Positions 54,059 through 62,000 of a stretch of 62,000 nucleotides of DNA are shown piece after piece. The stretch comes from Zygnema cylindricum. Its lineage: Eukaryota; Streptophyta; Zygnematophyceae; Zygnematales; Zygnemataceae. The stretch spans positions 1 to 62,000 of the forward strand of contig JBBHKE010002466.1 in the NCBI GenBank assembly GCA_037447655.1. Direction: 5' to 3'. Every line of letters starts with the position of its first letter. Positions within the stretch are counted from its first letter, which is position 1. The notes under the pieces are model-generated. The model was given only the letters and a program-made list of their open reading frames with translations, was not told where the DNA came from and searched no databases. Made by a program: the position numbers and the translations under genes.

Positions 54059-55264
54059 CACCGCGAATTGTAGTTAGAGTAATGAAAAAATTAGAGTACA
54101 AAAACTGAGAAAAATATTAGAGTAATGAACGCTAATTTATGTGATAGAGCTGTTTCAACTATGAAGTTTACTCTAATTTATTTAAGTACTCTAATTCGGC
54201 ACGCTAATATCCTCTACTGTAAATAAGGTATTCTTACAGAATTTGGCAAAACGTACAGTTTATCGTCACTATGACGTTTGCACTACGTGGTTTGTTAAAA
54301 CGCAGTTACATGATAATGGCCTGTATTAAATAATTATTTGTACTTTTTTACTTAATAAAGTACAATTTTGCACGTTATGAGGTTGTCCATAATTCACACT
54401 ATTTAAAACGAATCTATATTAGAATTAAAAACGCTAAGTAAAATTTACCTTAAATAGAATAGTGAAAAAATTAGAATCATTTACTCTATTTCATGGATAG
54501 AGTCAAAATTTCGAGCGACCGAATTAGAGTAATTTACTCTAAGGGTGAACTTCCATTATAGGAAAAGTGGGTTTGTTTACTGGATGCCGTATGATTTCGT
54601 ACAGATTTGTACATTTTTATTTATTTTTTTGTCAGACGAAACATGACGAAACATGTCTACTGGATGGCTCCAATATGGCTCCAATATTATAGGCGTAAAT
54701 GTCGACCGTTGGATGTTTCACTTTTTTAGATTCGCGAAGTAATCACGCACATCGTCCAGTGTGAAGAGACTCTCCTCGGGAGGAGAGTTTCTTCACACTG
54801 GTCGCGTACCATTGGTACACGTGAAAATTATAAATCCACCACGAACAGGCAATGTGGATCGAACACGTCGTACACACCATGTGCCTTCCGCCACGGTGTA
54901 TGAAGGTCAACCGAAATATCTTCGCACGCTCTTTCTGACATCCGCCGACCTTAAAAGTTTGCGGCGCCTTTTTGACACCGTTCCGAAATTTTGATTTTCA
55001 ATTTCAAAATTAAAATCTGGTAGCAAAATTTTCGTACTAGTCATTAACTACCTCCATCGGTACAAATATTACGTAAAGATTTAAGAATATTTATAGATTT
55101 TAAGAATCTGAAAACTAACCTACGTGGCGCCAATCATAATTGAGAATCGATGTCTACTGGCACGACATAATGGAAGGCCGTGCCAGTAAACACTAGAAAT
55201 AGACGTTTCCGCATGTTTACTAGGACCGCCTAATGGAAAACAGGCCTAATTACGATTCGCGGTG
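54059..55264. mobile_element. TA-flanked MITE, 1.2 kb, pogo-like ends
   Basis: The left end is CACCGCGAATTGTAGTTAG and the inverse of the right end is CACCGCGAATCGTAATTAG (17/19), flanked by TA at 54057-54058 and 55265-55266. The interior repeats short words such as AATTAGAGTAA and ACTCTAAT and contains a near-perfect hairpin (54756-54801). No transposase. Ends resemble those of the giant element at 29085 and the MITE at 2553. Confidence 0.82.
54756..54801. repeat. Near-perfect 22-bp-stem hairpin
   Basis: Arms CCAGTGTGAAGAGACTCTCC(TC) and its inverse differ at one position and are separated by only two bases. It is unusually tight and GC-richer than the surrounding MITE. Confidence 0.9.
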
Positions 55265-55360
55265 TAGTGTTGGGTATCGAGGGCCCTTTTCTGATATTCA
55301 ATATGTACGGGCACCAGAAAATCGATTTTCCGTAAGATTTTCCGCTCTGTATCTGTACGG

Positions 55361-56047
55361 CAGAGGTCGCAAACGGTCAACCGAAACCGTGACCGACCGT
55401 TAACCGACCGCCCGCGCCGGATCCGGAACGGATTCGGTTGCCAAATTTTGGGGGTCGGGCGGTTACGGTCGGTTGACTCAACAGGAAAAGAAAAAACGGT
55501 CAGTTACGGTCGGTCAAACAAAAAACCAAAAAAAATGAAAATTTTGTACTTTTTTTTTCCAACATTATTGTTCTTTGTACTTTTGGTATCGTGGAAGTAC
55601 GTGGCATCATGATTAGCGTCGCAAATCTGACACGGTACTGTAGTAAGCTATTTATTTCGCAAATCAAAGGGAACGCGACAAAGCGTCGCAAATCTGACAC
55701 GGTAGTACACTATTCATTTCGAAAATCTTAGGGAACGCGACAAAGCGTCGCAAATCTGACACGGTAGTAACACTATTCATTTCGCAAATCTTAAGGAACG
55801 CGACAAATCGTAATTATTGGCTTATTCCGTCGTACATTGATTAATTTTGTACTTTTTCGGTTACGGGCGGGCACGGTTAGTCGCGAAAAATCAAGATTCG
55901 GTTATTTTTTTTTTCGTAAACGACGGTCGGTTAACGGTTAACAATTTTGGAGCGTGACTAAACTCGGTCGGGCGTCGGTTACTCAGATTTTGAAAAAAAA
56001 AAGCAGTCGGTTTCGGGTATGATTTTTTTTGACTTTTGCGACCTCTG
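55361..56047. mobile_element. hAT-like MITE
   Basis: The left end CAGAGGTCGCAAA and its exact inverse at 56035-56047 form 13-bp terminal repeats of hAT type. Next to them are CGGTCAACCGAAACCG and GTCGGTTAACGGTTA-like words. The interior has three direct copies of CGTCGCAAATCTGACACGG (55617, 55683, 55746), about 65 bp apart. No clean 8-bp duplication was found. An outer inverted pair GTGTTGGGTATCG (55267) / CGATACCCAACAC (56050) surrounds it. Confidence 0.65.
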
Positions 56048-56064
56048 CCCGATACCCAACACTA

Positions 56065-56501
56065 TTTGACTTACTGTACTTTTCCTCGCGGGAATTTTCA
56101 AAAAGCTGCCGGCCGTTACATGGAAACATCAACCGCCCTTCCATTTTCAAATTTCGGGTTAGCTTCTTCGCCAATGCGAGTGCAGCAACTAACTAGAGGG
56201 AGGCTTTCCCTGTAGAAGCAGATGTTGCACAGTTGCTCTGCAGCAGCCTCTGCCAGCATCAGCATCTGTTTCTTTGCTCATCAGCGTCTTCCTTCTCTCC
56301 CGATCTTGTTCCCTGCCAAAGCAAAACTGTCTTTTTACTGAACTCTCACACTGCCGTCGCTGCCTCTTCATTTCTCACTTTCTTGGTCTCTGTTATAGCA
56401 AAGTTGTCTTTTTTACTGAACGCTTATTCTGTGATTATCCCTACCTCTTCCTTCTCTCCCATGCTTGTGGCTGTCCGTCTGTTCGCCTATCCTCTACAGT
56501 C
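56065..56501 (+). promoter_or_regulatory. Upstream region and 5' leader of the GT34 gene
   Basis: About 440 bp between the last transposon remnant and the GT34 start codon. It is CT-rich from 56230 on, as plant 5' leaders often are. No convincing TATA box is visible. A frame upstream of the ATG stays open from 56274, but the homology only begins near codon 45 after the 56502 ATG. Confidence 0.4.
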
Positions 56502-57541
56502 ATGTTTCCTGATGCTTCTGCCGTGCTGAATCACGTCAAGCTCTCAGCTTCTCAGGTGCCAGTTGTCCAGCAGATGCTTACCAGCTTGGACGCTCTTAAT
56601 ACACAGCGCCTTCGCGCGCATTGGAACCACGTCATCAGCCATCCTCGCTGGCGTCGTTTTCAGAAGGGCTGCTACGATTTCCGTATGACTCTCATATGTG
56701 GATTCATCACTCTGCTGGTGCTGCGAGGCACCATGGGCGCCGGAAAATTTGGAACACCTGAGCAAGACATTGTGCTTGTACGTAGAGAGCTCCAGAACTT
56801 ACAGGCGCGGCGCGCCGCGCAGCAGGTTAGCTAGTTGCAGCCATGAGGAGGAGGAATAGGTTACGCACACAACTGGGCATGTAGATGCGGATGATGTAGA
56901 CACCGTTTTTTGGTAGCCACTGTTTTTTGGTAGCCACTGTTTTTTGGTAGACACTGTTCTTTGGTAGACACCATTTTCTGTTAGAACCGTTTTTGGTCGA
57001 CACTGGTTTTAGAGGACTAACCGCTAGATTCCGTTATGCATCCATTTTTTACGCCATCTCTTGCATACGTGTTGTATGCTCTCTTTCTTGCGTACAATTT
57101 CTATACTCTCGCTCTTGCATACTCTTTGTATGTTCTCTCTCCTGCATACGCTTTGTATGCTCTCGCTCGTGCATACTCTTTCTATGCTCTCTCTCGTGCA
57201 TACTCTTTGTATGCTCTCTCTCGTGCATACTCTTTGTATGCTCTCTCTCGTGCGTACTCTTTCTGTGCTCTCTCTCTCGTGCATACTCTTTGTATGCTCT
57301 CTCTCTTGCATACACTTCCGATGCTCTCTCTCTTGCATACATTTTGTATGCTCCCTCTCTCTTCCATACCGTTTGTGCATTCTCTCCCTCGTGCATGCAT
57401 TTTGCATGCTCTCTCTCTCTCTCTCTTCCATATATTTTGTATGCTCCCTCTGTATGCTTCCGCTCTTGCATATTTTTTTGTATGCACTCTCTCTCTCTTT
57501 TGGATACATTTTGCGTGCTCACTCTGTTGCATCCAGTTTGT

Positions 57542-57580
<39 letters not shown>

Positions 57581-60500
57581 CATACATTCTGTATGCTCCC
57601 TCTCTCTCTCTTCCATACATTTTGTATGCTCACTCTCTTGCATATATCTTGTGTGCTCCTTCTCGCTTGCATACAGTTTGTATACTCTCTCTCTTGCAAG
57701 TTTTTTGTGTGCTCTCTCTCTTGCGTGCATTTTGTATTCTCTCTCTGTTGCATACATTCCTATGCTCTCTCTTGCGTACATTTTCTATGCTGTCTCTTTC
57801 ATACATTTTGTATACTCTCTTTCTTTGGCAAACATCTGTAGCTCTCTACCTTGGATACATTTTGAATGCCCTCTCTCTCTTGCATAAATCGTGTATGCCC
57901 TCTCTCTCTTGCATATGTTGTATTCTCTCTCTCTTGCATACATTTCGTAAACTCTCTTGCATGCATTTTGTATGCTCTCTCGCTCTCTCTCGCATACATT
58001 CGGTATGCTCTCTCTTGCGTTCTTTTTGTATGCCCTCTTGCATACATTTCGTAAACTCTCTTCTGTACGTTTCGTTTGCTCCCTCTCTCGCATACATTTC
58101 ATTTGTGCTCTCTCTTGCCTACATTTCGTGTGCTCTCTTGTATACATTTTTTATGCTCAGCGTATGTGACTCTTCAGATGAGGCAGTCACATACAGCCTA
58201 AGGCACTTTTTAACTGTTGGAGAAAAGGTCAGGGTCTTTCCTTCCGTCGAAATACTTCAAAGTTTTAGTGTATTTTAGACGAGCATAGCTAAGGCAGGAA
58301 GTTGAGGAACGAGAAAGTTGAGAATTTACAAAAGGGCAGGTGAAGAAGATAATTTTTCCTTTTCTACAAAACTCATTTGGCTGCTCTGGGGCGGGTGGGT
58401 TATTTTGTCCAGAAAAACAGAGAAATGAGCCTGAAGTTGACAAAGGGGGTTCATGATCCGGCTGTTCCCTTCAGCCTAGGACCACACATAGCAGGTATGG
58501 TGTCTGGATATGGACACACATTCACTTTTGAAGCTATTTTTTTTCATGCAATAAGCTTCTTGAATCTCTAAACAGCAATAATCTTTAGGAATACTGGAGG
58601 TAAAAATTTTAGAGTCTGCAAGGAAGTATTTATCTTCATTTGAGTCCTTTGGCTTATTTCGGGAAAAAAGAGATAAATTGAACGTAATTGCCACTTTTTA
58701 AAGTGTGGCTTTTAAGCTTATAGCAATCAGCCGCTGCAATGATCACAAACATTTCATTGTCTAGCACAAATGTGAAGACATGTTTTTTGTAATATTTTAA
58801 GTCAGTTGCAGCTGGCAGTGGATGCCATACCTTTGGGTAGACTGAAATGAAGAAAGTAAAAAGTGGTTGTGGTTTCTCAACAAGTGTCGTGTCGTTACCT
58901 TGACTCGGATTTGCATTAAACGTAGTTCTTTTTCAAAAGATAGTTATTCCAAAGTAAGATTAAGGTGATTGCATTTTCAAAATGTTTGACACCCAAGCAA
59001 GGTCTGCATCTTACTATCTTTGTTTGGTCTTCATTTGCATTTGATTAAAACCTGAAAGTTTTAGGGCCAAGAGCAAGTCTGGAGATTGAAGTGGCGATGT
59101 TCCAATGAATGGGGTTTCAGAGGCGGGTAACCTTGCATGCAGGTTTGTGGCTTTTGAGGGTTTATCTAGGATTTTTTTTGAGTTTTTTACGGTTGGTACC
59201 GGTGTTGATACTGAAGGCAACCAAGGCATATTTTTTCTGTCTTCTCCTGCTAATAAATTTTTCAATGAGGGCCACCTGCCATTTAATCAAAACTACGATA
59301 CTTTGTCCAGGTATTGGTGTGTGTCAGTTAGGTCTTTATAAAAGCTGCCAATGATTTCCTGATTCACCAATGATTGATTGAGATCTGGTGGACATTGGTG
59401 TCAACAGATTGGGACCTTCAAAGGGAGGAATTTCTTGCTGACAATGCCAATGCAAATGGGACAATAGACTCTCCAAAAATGATGCTTGTCACTGGATCCA
59501 CTCCAGACAGGTGTAAGCATCCTATAGGGGACCATCTTCTGCTGAAGTCTCTGAAAAATAAAATTGATTATTGTCGACATAAGGGCATAGAAGTTCACTT
59601 CAACATGGCCATCATGGATGTCACCATGTCAGGAGGCTGGTCAAAACTGCCCCTCTTGCGGCGCCTCATGCTCGTTCATCCAGAGATCGAGTGGTTTTGG
59701 TGGATAGACGCGGATGCATTTGTGACAGGTGAGTTACTTGGGGGACATTCCCAAGATTATATTTTGGTTCTTATTTCTGTTTATTTCTATGTTTTCCAGC
59801 TGAAGAACCGGATCTTGATTTCAGTACACTGCCTTTTGCTATTTGAGTTCACTCTAATTCGAGTGATTGTTTTCTCGACCATAAATCGTGAATTAGTGCC
59901 AGTGACACTACTTATCGAAGTGGTCCATAATGAACCACTTAGCAAAACATAACTAAGTGTAGTTAACTCTATTTAAGTGTTAATGCTAATAATCCACTAA
60001 CTCTAATAGCTATAGGCAGTGTAGTGTACAGAATTGAGTGCAATGTGTTATTAGAAAATAGGGATGGCGATAAGCAAATATAAAAAGAGACTAGCTCACA
60101 GTTCTAAAGACATTGTTTCTGATCAAACGCTGTTTGCTGTGTGGTTGCAGATTTGAAGTTTAAATTGCCTATGAGAAAATATTCCAATTACTCTTTGGTA
60201 GTGCATGGCTGGGAAGATCTCGTGTACAAACAAAAAGATTGGTGAGTTGGATGCATTGAATATTTCAGAATCCAAGTGCCAAAAGCAATTTTGACTTTAT
60301 GAAATCGTTTGATTCTGTCACCCTTGGATATGTAAAGAAGTATGTCTAAAACTGTTGCCAAGGTTTTGTCACAAAGGTTTTGTTGAAAAGGTTTTGTCAA
60401 AAAACTTAGCTTATTGCTTGGCCTTTTCACATCTGAAACTGGACGTATTCTGTTAGCCCAAGTCCACCCGGGTTCACGCAATCTCGTTCATTTTCTGGAA

Positions 60501-61386
60501 AACTTCTCTAAATGAAATATTCTTGTATTATGACCCTAAAATAAAAATTATCAAAATTTCATTTGGGTGACTGTGCTAGTGGTAGTCAGATGCCCCTCTG
60601 ACACAATATGCTGCATGTGTTGCTACACAGGGTTGGGCTTAACACGGGGAGTTTCTTGCTCCGTAATTGTCAGGTTTTTTTCTCACCTTAACATGTTTAG
60701 CTGATAAGATTGCTTGCAGTAGATAATGCCTTAGATCAGTTGTCTGCAATGCATCTGTTAAGGTGATTTTGTGTACAGCTACCTGTTGTACAGACTTTGA
60801 GTCTCTTCCTATTCGGAAGCCTTTACGATTTTCAAAATGTTCTTTGCTTGAGGGTTTTGATTAATTCTTTTTGTTTCCAACATTAACTGTACATTAGTAC
60901 AATTTCTGCAATTTACCTCTCTTAGAATGGTTTTTGCAATTCTCCCTGGTCATCCTTTGTTGTATAGCCACCAAGACGGATGTTGTGAGAATTTGGAAAT
61001 GTTTCTCTGAGGTAGGTACACTTTTGTTCTCCTATGAGAGAGGCACATTGCGATTGAATGCAGAATTGGAATGTACAATACCTGTTTAACGTAGGGAGAC
61101 ATGGCAACTTCTAGTCCACAGTTGAACACTTTTTCTTGATTTTTGGTAAAATTAACTGCAATCAAATTAGTGTTATCAACAAATTTTCATAATTTTTGGT
61201 GGAAAAACCGCGACCAAATTAGTGTTATTGATACAAACAGTGATGGGCAGTGTGGTCTAACAGGTGACATTGGAAAGGGGGTGTGGGGTGCAGTGGTCAC
61301 TGGACCTTCTGGATGAATGGGCCCTCATGGGTCCCGAAGGAAGTATTAGAGAAGAGGCTGGACGCATTCTCACGGCAGGGTTGAAG
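56502..61386 (+). CDS. GT34 glycosyltransferase, xyloglucan xylosyltransferase-like (3' end outside window)
   Basis: Plant GT34 enzymes are Golgi type II membrane proteins that add xylose (XXT) or galactose to cell-wall glucans or mannans from UDP-sugars. Six exons are visible: 56502-56825, 58413-58494, 59408-59728, 60151-60241, 60631-60673 and 61294-61386, joining in phase to 318 codons with GT-AG introns. A short cytosolic tail precedes a membrane anchor at about residues 62-75. The GT34 signature LRGTMGAGKFGTPEQD follows. FSLGPHIADWDLQR spans the exon 2/3 junction. Catalytic motifs are MMLVTGSTPDRCKHPIGDHL, the metal/nucleotide DxD at residues 236-238 (WWIDADAF), VVHGWEDLVY, VGLNTGSFLLRNCQ and WSLDLLDEWALMGPEGSIR. 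The next conserved part (around the FEADDQSA motif) is not in the window. XXT versus galactosyltransferase cannot be settled here. Introns 1 and 3 carry repeats. Compared with the intronless Arabidopsis XXT genes (from memory), this one is intron-rich. Confidence 0.93.
56903..57013. repeat. About 23-bp tandem repeat in GT34 intron 1
   Basis: Four to five copies of GTTTTTTGGTAGCCACT with small changes (GTAGACACT, GTCGACACT). Confidence 0.85.
57050..58160. repeat. CT-rich minisatellite in GT34 intron 1
   Basis: About 1.1 kb of units, mostly 25-30 bp, of the form CTCTCTCTCTTGCATAC plus ATTTTGTATGC. Each unit contains GCATAC-N5-GTATGC, which can form a 6-bp hairpin. The variants ACTCTTTGTATGC and GTACGTTTCG also occur. 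Because unit lengths are often divisible by three, long frames run through it on both strands; their Leu/Ser/Cys-rich or Glu/Arg-rich peptides are by-products. The array makes up most of the first intron. Confidence 0.95.
58161..58412 (+). other. End of GT34 intron 1
   Basis: Unique sequence without a tandem structure, ending with the 3' splice site TTATTTTGTCCAG at 58412. Confidence 0.6.
58495..59407 (+). other. GT34 intron 2
   Basis: 913 bp, phase 1, between G|GTATGG and CAACAG|ATTGGG. AT-rich, no repeat element or other gene recognised. Confidence 0.75.
59827..60021. mobile_element. 195-bp MITE in GT34 intron 3
   Basis: The left end CACTGCCTTTTGCTATTTG and the inverse of the right end CACTGCCTATAGCTATTAG are close (16/19), flanked by TA at 59825-59826 and 60022-60023. 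The ends have the same CAC-G layout and GCTATTAG-like inner part as the giant element at 29085, but differ enough to be another family. Similar words near 61230-61250 and 61770-61795 (GCGATGGGCA) in the next introns may be remnants of further copies. Confidence 0.7.
60674..61293 (+). other. GT34 intron 5
   Basis: 620 bp between CAG|GTTTTT and GGTGCAG|TGGTCA. No gene. A short near-repeat (AAATTAGTGTTAT at 61165 and 61217) is seen. Confidence 0.65.
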
Positions 61387-62000
61387 GTGAGCTCAACCTA
61401 AAGATATCTCTATTGATATAGTATTTGTATTCATATGGTATATATATATTTTTTTGGGTTTGTGGTGCTGATGTGAGACTACCTTGATAGGCTGTGGTTT
61501 TTGCATTTGCCACCAAGGATTCACCCCCTCCCTCTTCCCTCCTCCTCCCTCCTCCCTCCCTCCTCCCTCCTCCCCCCTCCCTCCTCCCTCCTCCCTCCTC
61601 CCCCCCTCCCTCCTCCCTCCTCCGCTGAACCCATCAGGCTATATATGAGATCTATATCGAGTTAGTGAATTATCAACGTTAACTTTGCTGAATTACGTTT
61701 TGCCACGTTGCTCATTAAGAGCCTCATAAGTGTTATGCACACTAGTTTATGATTTTGTGTCAAGACTTACGAACTCTAATAGCGATGGGCAATTATCTTG
61801 GTTGTCCACCAAGTAAGCTTACATTTTGGTTTGACTTCTGAAGGGTTCAGGGAAAAGGGAGACGTGGGAGAGAGGGGGGGGAGGTGGGGTAGGGGGAAAG
61901 AGGGGGCCAGGGAAAGAAGGATACGCGACAAGCTTTTTGACAGTAATGTTTTGTATGGAGGGTTCAGGGAAGGCCGACCATGGAGGCAGATGACCAGTCA
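61387..62000 (+). other. Start of GT34 intron 6 to window end
   Basis: Begins with GTGAGC. It holds a CCCTCCTC microsatellite at about 61528-61624 and a GGGGA-rich stretch at 61860-61910. The next GT34 exon is not reached. Confidence 0.7.

Noticed and set aside
54761-54994. 77-codon frame in the MITE at 54059
   Set aside because: It begins in the hairpin, has no domain and sits in a non-autonomous element.
57061-58278. Very long open frames through the CT-rich minisatellite (405, 283 and 282 codons on plus, 234 and 199 on minus)
   Set aside because: They translate a repeat whose units are often multiples of three. Several frames are open at once and peptides are low-complexity. The stretch lies inside GT34 intron 1.

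Overview
The window is nuclear DNA of a land plant, dominated by transposons. The one host gene is a glycosyltransferase family 34 (xyloglucan xylosyltransferase-like) gene at the right edge. I cannot name the species. The intron-rich GT34 gene and dense nested LTR elements would suit a seed-free plant with a large genome (inference). There are no bacterial operons, CRISPR arrays or functional rRNA/tRNA genes.

Layout. 1-3264: AT-rich DNA, a 53-bp triplicate, a short-unit GC-richer tandem array and a 50-bp satellite split by a TA-flanked MITE (2553-3082). 3265-8740: a Copia element on the minus strand. 8879-13388: a younger gag-only LTR element (TR-GAG type) with TGCAT target duplications. Both sit in the same satellite, which reappears at 8741-8873 and 13394-13560. 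14010-18960: a heavily decayed Copia on the plus strand. 19115-19800: an AATTCA-type array. 20387-24798: a Tnt1-type Copia with an internal RT/RNase H deletion. 27255-28045: two inverted LTR fragments.

28053-52099 is one minus-strand Copia broken by two insertions. The first (29085-42538, 13.45 kb) is a giant pogo-like (IS630/Tc1/mariner superfamily) DNA transposon with 19-bp terminal inverted repeats and a TA duplication. The uninterrupted site is visible in the Copia copy at 3265-8740. It carries a four-exon, 587-residue DDE transposase (30523-35555), an unrelated 446-codon ORF inside transposase intron 1 (31875-33215), a probable exon of a second cargo gene on the minus strand (37888-38252), two internal tandem arrays rich in CGACGAC/GTCGTCG, and a very young LTR element without coding capacity (38301-41941). 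The second insertion (45351-51594) is a Ty3/gypsy element with ACTTT duplications that has lost most of RNase H and integrase. At 52100 the Copia remnant meets a plus-strand LTR.

53100-56064 holds more small DNA elements (a TA-flanked 1.2-kb MITE with a near-perfect hairpin, and a hAT-like MITE). The GT34 gene starts at 56502. Six exons are visible (318 codons) and it runs off the right edge. Intron 1 carries a large CT-rich minisatellite and intron 3 a 195-bp MITE.

Main message: the giant pogo element and the small TA-flanked MITEs have similar ends, so the window probably shows an autonomous (or recently autonomous) element with cargo, plus non-autonomous relatives. Three separate LTR families use the anticodon region of initiator tRNA-Met as primer site, and two of them start gag inside the LTR and translate through that site.
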